NCBI GenBank assembly: GCA_001936135.1
Contig: CP012817.1
Coordinates: 3,100,001 to 3,164,000 of the forward strand
Direction: 5' to 3'
Origin: Saccharomycopsis fibuligera x Saccharomycopsis cf. fibuligera
Lineage: Eukaryota > Ascomycota > Saccharomycetes > Ascoideales > Saccharomycopsidaceae
Length of the DNA stretch: 64,000 bases
Shown: positions 41,943-51,537 of the stretch, in pieces
Position numbering within the stretch: position 1 is the stretch's first letter
Layout: every line of letters starts with the position of its first letter
Program-made: the position numbers and the translations under genes
Notes under the pieces: model-generated
What the model was told of the DNA's origin: nothing
Databases searched by the model: none
Seen by the model: the letters and a program-made list of their open reading frames with translations, nothing else

Positions 41943-42380
41943 CTTTTCTCTTTTTAAACAACACAACAAGGAGACCTATTTCTCCCTATATGTGTAGGCA
42001 GAGTATGCTAATTTAAATATCACATTGTCTGGTTATAGATCGACGAATTCAAAAAAACAAAATGTAAACAAAACTTTATCTTTGCGCATTGTGACAAAGC
42101 TGAAATTTGTGCCGCGATTGCCCTTTTCGTATTACCCATGAGAAAAAAAAGAGGTATTCTTCTCGATAATAGATACTGATCAGCAATACTTAATTATCTT
42201 GACTGATTGAAGTAAGAAGCACGGTTCCTACAAGAGATGCGGCTTCAAAAAGCATATCCAAGGTTTTTTGTTTTCTTTGAGTATTAAGCACTTAGTACTT
42301 GACTTATCGCAGGTACAAAAGCATTGAAGGGCTCTAATGAGACACAATATGCGGTACCTCATATAGTTGCATAGTGGCGC

Positions 42381-42428
42381 ACGTTTAAGCAGCCACGTTT
42401 AAGCAGCCACGTTTAAGCAGCCACGTTG
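42381..42428. repeat. 14-base tandem repeat, 3.4 units
   Basis: CACGTTTAAGCAGC repeated three times exactly plus CACGTT. Confidence 0.93.
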
Positions 42429-42628
42429 TTTTTTAGTTCCCAAGTACAACTCCCACATGTATGCGTTTCCATGCCTCGGTAGCATAGGTGGCAATAGATG
42501 ATAAAAAATAACAACCAAACTGATAATATTAAGAAACTGTCTAATTTCCTTTGGAAGGGAATGTAAAGAAAATAAAGTAAAAATAAACCACGACAAACTT
42601 CCAACAAAGAAGGAGTTCTTGCAAAAAA

Positions 42629-42701
42629 TGCCCTCACTCAGATTCGAACTGAGGATCGCTACATTACTAGTGTAGCGCCTTACCAACTTGGCCATAAGGG
42701 C
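42629..42701 (-). tRNA. tRNA-Thr (AGU), second copy
   Basis: Minus strand, 73 nt, base-for-base identical to the copy at 28461-28533. Anticodon AGU. A run of T (minus strand) follows within a few bases. Copia relics begin about 160 bases upstream. Confidence 0.95.
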
Positions 42702-42861
42702 AGATTTTGATTACTTTAAAGATTTAACTATATGGATTCATTAAGAATATTGAGTTATAGACTAACAAATCGAGAGATACAGTCACGGAATGGCCTTATC
42801 TGATACTTGCAAGATTCCTCTATGTGGCTACAGAACGCACATTCACTACTATGGATGGCTC

Positions 42862-43315
42862 AATGCTAATGTTACGGAATACTGACATCTCAGGGTTCAT
42901 GTTTTAGGATGTAAAAGCCTTGTATTTTCAAATATAACTGTCGGAGTATAGTGACTATATCTGCTACCCATACCTGAGGTTGTCCTCCTTAGCAACTAGG
43001 CATGCGCTCAAATGTTCTCGGCCGCAAAAGGCAGTTTACCAAAAAGGCAGTTTACCAAAAAGGAGATTATACCAATTGGACGGTATGAAAGATGTTAATT
43101 GGTATAAATCCAACAATAACTAACTAATAATAAATATATAAGAATATTGGGTTGGACCATGTATAAATACTGATCAGACTGAATAATACATATTAGTGTT
43201 GATCTATAAATAGTAGCAGATGAAATTCTATAATTGATTATAAAATATGTTCATTACGTCATATTATCTTCAGAGTATCCATTGATGGTTTTATTTTAGA
43301 ACTCAATGTTCGTCA
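42862..43315 (-). mobile_element. LTR relic, copia family 2, with start of Gag, interrupted by family 1 LTR
   Basis: The Gag-start sequence lies at 42862-42920, then an LTR from TGTATTTTCAAATATAAC (42921) to CAATGTTCGTCA (43315). Without the inserted family 1 LTR its length is about 213 bases, like the copy at 34503. Broken: only the 5' side survives. Upstream of tRNA-Thr. Confidence 0.82.
42939..43115 (+). mobile_element. Solo LTR, copia-like family 1, with ATAAC target duplication
   Basis: 177 bases, TGTCGGAGTATAG to TAAATCCAACA, a shorter copy of the LTR at 25600. Flanked by ATAAC at 42934-42938 and 43116-43120. Inserted into a family 2 LTR, so it is younger than its host. Confidence 0.88.
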
Positions 43316-45215
43316 TAATGTGTATTGTATTCAGTCCGATTATTATTTATATATGGTTCTTACAATATTGTTATATATTCCCCTATACTATATTGTAAGT
43401 CTATAAGATTATAATTTTAATTAACTATATATAGTTAGTGAATCGATCTTGCGTGTGAAAAAAAAAATATGGTTGTTGACTATCGAATTTGTTGAGCTTT
43501 GATAGCGATCTACCAATTTAATATTTATAATTCAATAGTTACTTTGTGTTATTTGACCTGATTTAAAACTAGAGACAAAAAGCGGGGTAAATATAATATT
43601 GAAGAAGACAGAAACATAATAATAAGTATTAGCTCAAATCAGAATACAAGATCACTGTAATACATAATACAAAAACCTCTTTTTTTACTACTGTGTAGAC
43701 GAGTCGAAGTAGGAAAGCTACTGTAACATTTTTACCCGACTGCATACTACTGCGTGGAGAAACATTAAAACGTTAAAGTTTTGGATAAGCAAAGAAAGCC
43801 AAGAAAAACTAAGTTTTTTTTTTTTTTATACCTTTGTTTGACATTGACCAGAGCTCATCTTTAATTGATTTAATTTTATTGTTACAATAAACTCCGCTTG
43901 TTTATCTGCTATCAGTAAAGACAGGTATTTTTTTGTGAATTATACTGCTGTGGCCCTAATTGAAATTTTTTTTTTTTTTCAAAAATCTCTCTGCTTTTTG
44001 ATTTCGAGTTACGCTGATCTGATTTTTTCCTTTTTGCATCGATAGAGTTTATGCATGCATTGTAAAGTTTCTAGTTAAGGTAATGTATCTACCGTGGTTA
44101 AAACATCTTGCGCCATCTTGCAACACACCGCGTTGAAATATGTTTACAGACATAGACCGCATTCGGCTTTTGAAAATCATAACAACTAAATAAGATGAAA
44201 TTGAATATGCATTTGGATTGCAAAGTAATGAACTGCTATTTCGCATATAGGCGGACAGGTCATAGGTATCTACAAGAAGACGCAAGTTGGACAAAAATAC
44301 GTTATTAATTCGCCATTTACAGTATATATACATATAAGAGTGCATTGCTTTTCCCTGTGCATTTATTGATTGTTTACAAATCTTGGTAGCTTTTATATTC
44401 CATATATAGATATATTGGCTCTCTTTAGGTTTGTTAAAATTTCCATTTACGTGTTGCAAACAAAGAAAAGTCATTAAGGTGTTATCATCTATTTTATAAT
44501 AGGCAATGGCTTGATGAATGGATTTGACTATATAGCACCCAAGTGGATTGTACATTCTCTATGGACGTGTAGTAGCTAGAATGTGCACACGGGTGTTTAT
44601 GAGCTCATTATAATGAGGTAGGACTTAATATTAGTCAAACGGAATATGTCTGGACGATTGTTTGAAACTCTCACTTAGCAGAAGATGGAAAAAAAGCCAA
44701 ACAAAAAAAAAAAAAAAATAATAATAAAACAAAACAAAAAACAGATGTAATCGACTAACTAAGAAAACTTTTTATTTCTTCTGCTGAGAGAAGCAAATTC
44801 AAAGAAAAGTTAAAAAATATCAAAAAAAAAGTAAATAAAACTTCTGAAAAGACAAAATAATTAAATGATAATAGTAATAATATTAGCAAGAAATCGCTGT
44901 AGAAAGCATTAAAATTAAATGAATAATAATAAACAAATGACTAGAAATCAAAACCCCCGCGGAAAGACATATATATATAATGAAATGCATGCACTTTGAA
45001 GATAACTTGTTAAAAATTATCAACAGTGACAAAAATAACAGACTGGTAATAATAATATTGATAATAGAAGAAAAAAGCAAACACAAATTCAACAGCATTA
45101 ATAGTGATCATAAAAAATTGGAAAAAAAAAGTAAGTAAAGCACAGTGGTAAAATATAACGTTTTTAGCTGGTCTTCTATAATAATAGCAGGCAACAAGCT
45201 CCCAAATCATTCTTT
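43316..45215. other. 1.9-kb intergenic region, 3' side of the zinc-cluster gene
   Basis: AT-rich. Begins with the 36-base dispersed repeat (43426-43461). A 168-codon minus-strand open frame at 44049-44555 lacks any recognisable motif and is probably chance or 3' UTR. A- and T-rich runs near 43810-43980 and 44700-44860. No gene supported. Confidence 0.5.
43426..43461. repeat. 36-base dispersed repeat, copy 2
   Basis: Near-copy of 35355-35390, ending ATCTTGCGTGTGAAAA; 110 bases beyond the end of the LTR relic. Confidence 0.6.
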
Positions 45216-48200
45216 CTAAACTCCTAGTGATGGCTCTTCCAGTGACACAAGAATCTTTTCTTTATCGTTGTACAAAGTCCATAAATCTTCCTTGGTGAAT
45301 TTTAGCAAAAACGGTCTTTTTGATCGTTTGAATTTGTGTTTACACAAAGATTCATACATTTGAATAACTTTTTCACTGACACTGTTTTCACTGACAGTGT
45401 TTTCACTGCTGTGTTCAGATTCCGATTTGTATAAGTATTTTGCTGGACAAAAATCTTGGCTTGACATTTTTGTATCAAGATCAAACGTACGATGATCAAA
45501 CCATTCATCATGATGCTCATTAGTGTAGTATCCAAAACTCGATCCTTGATAAGTGAGGAGCTGTTTCAAGAAATTTTTATTAGCAGTGATTTGTTCAGGC
45601 GTTAGGGCCTTATAACTAAGCTCATTTTGATCAAAATAACTATCCATATCAGAAAGAGTTTTAAAGTGTGGATAATTCACCAACTGTATTCTTTTATTGT
45701 AAAACTTTAAAATTGGAACTTCAGAGATACCAGCTACTTTGTTGAAAGTGTCCGCAAAGTCCATATTGAGACAAACATCTATCCAAATATTCAATCTGTT
45801 TTGAAAGAAAGAAGTTATCCTAATTAAATATATCGAGATATCTTTTAATGATACTCTATTTCCAAATTGCTTTTCTTCTTCAAGTGATAGATGTACCCTC
45901 CTATCATTTGCATTTTCTAGATTTTTGCTTGTAATGAAAAAACTATCAAAACGTTCATCAAAAATTCGTGGATCCCAAGAAAATGTGCTATCTGCAATGC
46001 TGAAACCGGTATAAAAGTAGTACTTGATTTTTGGGAATAGATTACCTAGAGTGATGGAAAAAGCTCTGTAGAATAAAAATAGGACTTCTTTTAGAATACC
46101 AGAAAACATGCTATTATCACCATTGTCCAGATTATTTCCAATAAGCGTTTCCAATGGAGCCAGCATACACCAATCTTTCACAATAGAGAAATATATAGAG
46201 ATTGGATAAATAGTTCCCTTTATCTTTGCTAATTCAACTTTGAGTGTGGTTGCAAATTCCAGCAAAGCTGTATAAGTGTCCCAAAACCATTTTGACGTCT
46301 TAGACTCTACGCCAAAGTTGTATTGCTTGAAATAGTTAGATGCAAGTTTTTTAAAAACTACTAATAGCAGCAAAAATTCATCCAAAACGGCCGAATCATA
46401 CTGATGTATTCTTTGGAACCTGAGAGAATAACTGTAATTATCAAATAAAAATTTTGCGCTGGTGATGTTCATGACATTAACCTTGTCATTTAGCTCCTTC
46501 TTATGAATTAATTCAATCAATAAGCCAACTCCGGATTTCAAAGAATGGATGTATGAAGAGGCATTACCTTCTTCGCACAATACAGCAAAAGGTAAGAAAG
46601 TCATCGAAAGGATAACTTCATTTAAAAGTGCTTTCAACTCATCTATAGGAGTATGCGGGTTGAGGAAGCTAAGTTTTTCAAATGCACGTATGCGCAAAAG
46701 CTTTAATGAGTTGCCATAGTAAACTTTCCCCAAATAGTCCAATTTTTTTGGCTTTGCTATACCAGAGCGCTTACTTTTCAAGTTAATTAAGAAAGACGCA
46801 AAATGTAGACAAATATAAACTAGTACTTCGCCAGCGCTAGAGCCATCTGGATGATGCGATAGTACTTTTGAGTTGGAATTGGAGATTGTAGACTTTATCG
46901 ATTCGATCATACTAAATATCCATGCGCTATTGTAAACGGAATGGAAGCTTGATGTATAAGTCTCAGTGAGAATTGGCTCCAAATTCAGATCATAATCTTG
47001 CAATAAATAGTGGAGAAAGCTATTCTCTTTCTTTTTTCTGTGGTCTAATACGGAGAACTTAGCCAATACTTGTTCAGCACATGGCAATGGTTTGCCAACT
47101 TTAGATGATTCAAAAGTAGTTTTGAAGTCATTATGAATGGTCATTGATTCATTGTCCACGCTGGTACTTTCACTCCCGCTTATACTCTGTGCGTCGTACT
47201 GGGAATTAGCATGCGTGTCCTCATTGTATATGAAATGGTTATTATTAGTAAAGCTTGGGTTTCCTTCGCTAAACAGCAAGCTTTTATAAGGGGAAGGAAG
47301 TTCTGAAGTATCTTTGCTAATCGGATTAGCAACTAAGGAGCTAAGAGAAGTAGTAGAGTACCCATTTGTATGGGAAACATGGGCTGGATATAATGTATTT
47401 TGAGGATGAGGATGAGGATGGGGAGGAGGATGGGGATGGGGATGGTGAGGGTAATGCACAGGGAAATTTTGAGAATGAGGCAGTGGCTGAGGCAGTATGT
47501 ATTGAGGATGTCCTTGGAAACCAGGCTGCGGGGGATTCGCAATCTGCGGCGACACAGAAGCTGGATGATGAGGACTGGATAGTGAAATGCTATGGGTAGT
47601 ATTAAGTGCGTTCATGTGGTAAGGAACAGGAGTTGAGAGATGTAAGTCATGAGGAGGAGGAGGAGGAGGAGGATGAGAATGAGGATGAGGATGAGGAAGC
47701 GGATGAGGAAGAGGCGGATGGTGATGAGAATGAGGAGGAGGAGGGGAAGAAGAAGAGGAAGAAGAAGAATTTTGTGGCATGTTTTGAGGAGGCTGATGAT
47801 GCTGTGGGTGATGATGATGATGCTGCTGCTGCTGCTGCTGCTGCTGGTGGTGATGATGGTGATATACCGAGTGAGATACCGGCAGAATGGTCAAAGGCAG
47901 CTGTTGCTGAGAGTTACCGAGAATTGGAGGAAGATGAGGAGGAGCTGAATGGTTAGCGCTGGTATTGAGATTACTAGCATTTTCATTATTAACGGTGGTG
48001 TTGGCATCCGTGTTGTAATATTGGTTGAATAGCAAAACCATGCGAGCTTTCTCTTCAGCAACTTGTTGTTTTTTTATCCGTTCAATGTCTTTGGGAGATA
48101 GTTCCAAATAAGGACACCGTAGGTTCATTTTCCGGCAGTTGATACATTTGGGCAAAGTCTCATCACACCGCACTTTTCTCTTTTTACACATTGAGCAGCC

Positions 48201-48497
48201 GTTATGGGAGTTTTTATGTTTTCTTCTTTTTCGCTTGTTCAAACGCATTGAAGCTTCCATGGTTGCTGCTGAAGATACGGTCCTACTGACATTGAAACCT
48301 ATTGGATTAGCGAGTGTTTGTGGCGGGTTGGAAGGTTGGGAGAGCACGGTGAGAGCAATGTTGTTTTCTCCAGGGCTGGCGCTTACCGGCACTGGAAGAT
48401 TTTGAGGGAATGATGAAGTAGGATCATTGTTTGCAAAAGGGTAGTGCGAATGCGAGTGCGAGTTGTTGCTGTGAGTATTGTCGTTGTAGTAGGACAT
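45216..48497 (-). CDS. Zn2Cys6 transcription factor with His/Pro/Gln-rich region
   Basis: Fungal zinc-cluster regulator, 1093 residues from the ATG at 48497; an upstream in-frame ATG at 48548 would add 17 residues. The cluster is CX2CX6CX6CX2CX6C (residues 101-128: CSMCKKRKVRCDE...CINCRKMNLRC), preceded by a basic stretch. The lead-in RRKHKNSHNGC resembles the Upc2/Ecm22 sterol-regulator group, suggesting but not proving membership. Residues about 200-385 are very rich in His, Pro, Gln and Ser. The C-terminal two thirds is helical, as in fungal transcription-factor domains. Its GC-rich promoter region carries minisatellites. Confidence 0.88.
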   Translation of the reverse strand: MSYYNDNTHSNNSHSHSHYPFANNDPTSSFPQNLPVPVSASPGENNIALTVLSQPSNPPQTLANPIGFNVSRTVSSAATMEASMRLNKRKRRKHKNSHNGCSMCKKRKVRCDETLPKCINCRKMNLRCPYLELSPKDIERIKKQQVAEEKARMVLLFNQYYNTDANTTVNNENASNLNTSANHSAPPHLPPILGNSQQQLPLTILPVSHSVYHHHHHQQQQQQQQHHHHHPQHHQPPQNMPQNSSSSSSSSPPPPHSHHHPPLPHPLPHPHPHSHPPPPPPPHDLHLSTPVPYHMNALNTTHSISLSSPHHPASVSPQIANPPQPGFQGHPQYILPQPLPHSQNFPVHYPHHPHPHPPPHPHPHPQNTLYPAHVSHTNGYSTTSLSSLVANPISKDTSELPSPYKSLLFSEGNPSFTNNNHFIYNEDTHANSQYDAQSISGSESTSVDNESMTIHNDFKTTFESSKVGKPLPCAEQVLAKFSVLDHRKKKENSFLHYLLQDYDLNLEPILTETYTSSFHSVYNSAWIFSMIESIKSTISNSNSKVLSHHPDGSSAGEVLVYICLHFASFLINLKSKRSGIAKPKKLDYLGKVYYGNSLKLLRIRAFEKLSFLNPHTPIDELKALLNEVILSMTFLPFAVLCEEGNASSYIHSLKSGVGLLIELIHKKELNDKVNVMNITSAKFLFDNYSYSLRFQRIHQYDSAVLDEFLLLLVVFKKLASNYFKQYNFGVESKTSKWFWDTYTALLEFATTLKVELAKIKGTIYPISIYFSIVKDWCMLAPLETLIGNNLDNGDNSMFSGILKEVLFLFYRAFSITLGNLFPKIKYYFYTGFSIADSTFSWDPRIFDERFDSFFITSKNLENANDRRVHLSLEEEKQFGNRVSLKDISIYLIRITSFFQNRLNIWIDVCLNMDFADTFNKVAGISEVPILKFYNKRIQLVNYPHFKTLSDMDSYFDQNELSYKALTPEQITANKNFLKQLLTYQGSSFGYYTNEHHDEWFDHRTFDLDTKMSSQDFCPAKYLYKSESEHSSENTVSENSVSEKVIQMYESLCKHKFKRSKRPFLLKFTKEDLWTLYNDKEKILVSLEEPSLGV

Positions 48498-49190
48498 TGG
48501 CACAAGGCTGAATGAACCCCAATGAACACAGATAGTGCAGCGATACAACAGAGCGCAGTTGTAGCTGGAAATGAATGTTTGAATGTTTCAGAAGAGGGAG
48601 CTCTAGTTGCAAAGGATGGGGCATAGAAATGGAGGGCGGTCGGGATTAGTGTTCATTAAATTTTTTTATTTTTTGTTTTCTGTTTTTGCTGAGCTTCAAT
48701 TATTTTTTTTTTTTTTTTTAGTGTGTGTGTGTTTTTGTCCGTGCGCAGGCGCAGAGTTCCACGATGCAGAGTGCCATGACCAGTGGTTGGCCACTCAAGC
48801 GAGTGTTGTAATACGGATTTTGATGTAAGTTTTCTTTTTCATAGATTATTTACAGAGTAACATGCATACTCCTTGTTATCCAAAAGCTCAAGATGCACGA
48901 ATAATTAGAGCTCAAAGCCACTACAAGAAGGAGAAGTTTCTCACGATACAGACTGTTGAACGGGTGCGCTCGCGCTCGCCAGGGTTCATGCAAACCTTGT
49001 ACTCTAATCTGTTGGACACAGGGACGACTACGGCAGAAAACAGCAGCAAAGGTGCACAGCAACGACTTCCATTTTTCGAGATAGACCATTGTTTCAAGAT
49101 TGCTGGCATTGTATGCTATCAATAAGAAGCAATGCCGTCCCTTCAAGGCAGCCTAGTTTGCAAAATCTGACCTGCTGCAACCGAGTTTAG

Positions 49191-49250
49191 CAGAGCTCAG
49201 CAGAGCTGGGTAGAGCTGGGTAGAGCTGGGTAGAGTTGGGCAGAGTTGGG
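49191..49250. repeat. 10-base minisatellite, six units
   Basis: Units of the form (C/T)AGAG(C/T)TGGG, first unit slightly different. Confidence 0.88.
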
Positions 49251-49731
49251 CAAGCACTGATTATTAATAAAGCGGGGCGCTTTCATCGTGCAACGCGAAA
49301 CAGACAGAGAGACAGACATTATCTGTAGCCATTTTAAGCTCAAGCCATGGCAATGAAACAGCCCTGGGGCGACGCTAGAGCTAAAAGGCAAACGGCGCTG
49401 AAATAAAGATCAACAGCCACACACTCTTCCACTCAAACCATGCACAAACTAAGACAATTGCCTTTAAGTGTCAACAACACAATTGGTAGCAGCACTCCAT
49501 CGACGCATGCTGATGTAGTATAGCGCATCGCCACGCATATAGACACATACAGCAGCCATACAACAAAACCGACACTGCTTTAATAAGGCTCATAATACCG
49601 CAGAGCTGTCCCGACACTCCGCGGTGCGCCGCGGTGGGTATCAGCAAAACCCAATAGAAGCGCAGAGCAGCGCAGAGAAACGCAGGATAGCGCAGAGAAA
49701 CGCATCACAGCGTAGCGCAGCACAGCGTAGC

Positions 49732-49785
49732 GCAGCAAGTGCAGCAAGTGCAGCAAGTGCAGCAAGCGCAGCAAGCGCAGCAAGC
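49732..49785. repeat. 9-base minisatellite GCAGCAAG(T/C), six units
   Basis: Three units end in T, then three end in C. A looser GCGCAGA/GCGTAGC array extends to the left from about 49660. Confidence 0.92.
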
Positions 49786-50265
49786 GCAGAGCACAACACA
49801 GCAGACTGTATATAACGGAAGCGTATGTCTGCAGTGAAACACAGTATAGATTTTGTAGATACGTCATGAACAGAGCATATAATAGCATGCAGAGGCAAAT
49901 TGTATTTCAGCGTGTGTGTATAGAGCAAAACAAAAAAAAAAATGAAACCCACATCCAGCACTGTGTGCTAAATGGCATCTTTCCAACGGGTGTGTTATCT
50001 GACGCAGAAGCTTAGCCAGCTGAACTGTATCCTGCCTTGACAGCTGAAGCCGTATTCCTAGGCCTGTTTGAGCAGCTGTCGCATAGAAAAGCTATTAGCT
50101 TGGCACTCTGCTCCTGAAAACAGTATCTACACAGCAGCCCAGACAGCGTAACGGAATACGTATTCCGGCAAAACTTGTCACTCAGACATCGTGTCTCAGG
50201 CACCGCTACTACCAGGTGGCTCTTCAGCGACACCTTTGAAATACTGAAATGCTGCATCTTTTCAG

Positions 50266-50988
50266 TCAGTTAACCAACCAATTCTTTGCGTCTTTATGCG
50301 AAACAATGCAAGCCTTTAAAAGCTCTTTTTCCATCTCGTCCAATCCGTGCACAAACTTATTGATCTCCTCGTTATTATTGCTGCTACCGTTAATGTTAAA
50401 AGAGTAGTCGTTGATTACCACGCTTCTTTCCTTGAGCATTTGTTGAATAACTTCGATGAATTCTTCATCTTGGAACCAAAACCCCCACTTTTCCGCCAAG
50501 CGGTAGTAGTTAGTAAGTACTGATCTAATGGCAATGTTAACACTGTTCGATTTGATCGAGTTCATTATCTTTTTGTTGAACGCGTCGGGTTTGATTAGGT
50601 CAACAAGCCGCACTTCTTCGCCATCCTCCGTCATTATGGGAATCCCGGACAAGATTCCCGCCAACCATACTGGCAATTCTAGCTTCGTGTTCTCTTTGAT
50701 CTGAATGGAAGTTAGTTGTCAAAGTTGAGGAACAAAAAAAAAAAAAAAGAAAAATGCAGAGGCGGTCACAGTAATTGCACCAAAACTACTCACATTCTTG
50801 CTACCACTTTCTTCTAGATATCCAAGACCCATAACGTCAATATTGAACTTGCAAGGGATTCTCTGTTTTCGTTAAATTAGTATCATTTCGAACTAAAAGC
50901 AAAGTAAGGCTCTACAAGGCTCAACGTCTCAACTTACTTCTCCCTCTGCCGCTATGTCATTTATGTCGTAATAGTCGCTGGACGCCAT
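50266..50988 (-). CDS. PSF3: Psf3, GINS complex subunit, three exons
   Basis: GINS joins Cdc45 and Mcm2-7 in the replicative helicase. Exons 50988-50938, 50862-50794 and 50700-50266 join in frame to 184 residues (S. cerevisiae 194). Start MASSDYYDINDIAAEGE (exon 1), RIPCKFNIDVMGLGYLEE (exon 2), then NTKLELPVWLAGIL (exon 3); this matches yeast DIDDVLADG...PCKF...GLGYLE...NTKLSLPLWLA. Introns of 75 and 93 nt have donors GTAAGT and GTGAGT and branch sites TACTAAT and AACTAAC. The end KDAKNWLVN matches the family. Without the first two exons the protein would lose its conserved N-terminus. Divergent from NOP8; an MCB box lies in between. Confidence 0.95.
50701..50793 (-). other. PSF3 intron 2, 93 nt
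   Basis: Minus strand: GTGAGT donor, AACTAAC branch at 50711-50717, TTCAG acceptor, with a T-rich tract before the branch. Confidence 0.92.
50863..50937 (-). other. PSF3 intron 1, 75 nt
   Basis: Minus strand: GTAAGT donor, TACTAAT branch at 50876-50882, AACAG acceptor. Confidence 0.9.
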
Positions 50989-51537
50989 GTTGGAATTATT
51001 GATATTTTTTTATTTTGACGCCAATGAAAGAAATTTTTTTTGAAAAACGAATACACGCGTCGTGTTTTTGCGGTCTGTGTGATGATTCTGAATCAGTCTC
51101 AAATAATAAACCCAGACAATGCAAGTAGCAATCGAAGACCAATCACCTAGTGAGCCGAGTTTGGATGAAATGATTGCAGTTTTGGGGTAGTTTGTTTTAG
51201 TTAATTATCGGCAAATATTAAGATTATCTAAAAATTCTTGATTTCCCCGTGTGGCACTTTTTATTTTTTTAATCTGTTGGGTGCCACTGATACGGATCTA
51301 TTGATGTGGGTTGTGAGCGTGTGGTCAGCAGTACTAAAAAAATTTTTTTTTTTTCCCTTTTAGATTAAGCGATAGATGGATGGGTGGATGGATCCTTGGT
51401 GTGTGTGATGTATATTATATGGAAGGTAATACTGGATGCTGAAGAGTAGTGGATAACGTTTCATTTTTTGCACTCATATATTAGCGTTATTACTTCATAG
51501 TATATCAGAGTGAAAAGCCGAAATATTACTACATTTG
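50989..51537. other. Divergent promoter region PSF3 / NOP8
   Basis: 549 bases. An MCB box lies near PSF3 and an A/T run resembling the RRPE element of ribosome biogenesis genes lies at about 51335-51352, nearer NOP8. A 23-codon open frame at 51119 looks like chance. Confidence 0.5.
51055..51060. promoter_or_regulatory. MCB box ACGCGT upstream of PSF3
   Basis: ACGCGT, the MBF (Mbp1-Swi6) core, lies 67 bases upstream of the PSF3 ATG. MBF drives G1/S expression of replication genes in yeasts, which fits a GINS gene. Use is inference. Confidence 0.6.

Larger units (their letters stand above)
41850..42628. other. Promoter of RNase T2 and flank of tRNA-Thr
   Basis: 779 bases. Holds a TATA box (41935-41942, minus strand) and a 14-base tandem repeat (42381-42428). 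No gene. Confidence 0.5.
48498..50265. other. 1.77-kb GC-rich region with minisatellites
   Basis: Between the zinc-cluster gene's 5' end and the PSF3 3' end. More GC-rich than the neighbouring genes. Contains a 10-base and a 9-base minisatellite. Several open frames are by-products of the repeats and composition. No gene supported. Confidence 0.5.

Noticed and set aside
44049-44555. 168-codon minus-strand open frame
   Set aside because: No motif, odd composition and no ordered region; probably chance in AT-rich 3' flanking DNA.
47606-47956. Long acidic Glu/Asp/Lys-rich open frame on the plus strand
   Set aside because: It is the antisense of the His/Pro/Gln-coding repeats of the zinc-cluster gene; no independent support.
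51119-51190. 23-codon frame MQVAIEDQSPSEP... with a possible spliced continuation ending in YYMEG
   Set aside because: It loosely recalls the end of DASH subunit Hsk3, but the donor would be GTAGTT, the second part is a GGATGGATGG-type simple sequence, and the coiled coil is missing.
51376-51412. GGATGGGTGGATGG...TTGGTGTGTG, loosely telomere- or Rap1-like
   Set aside because: Only an approximate match to Rap1 consensus and no repeats; simple sequence is the easier reading.
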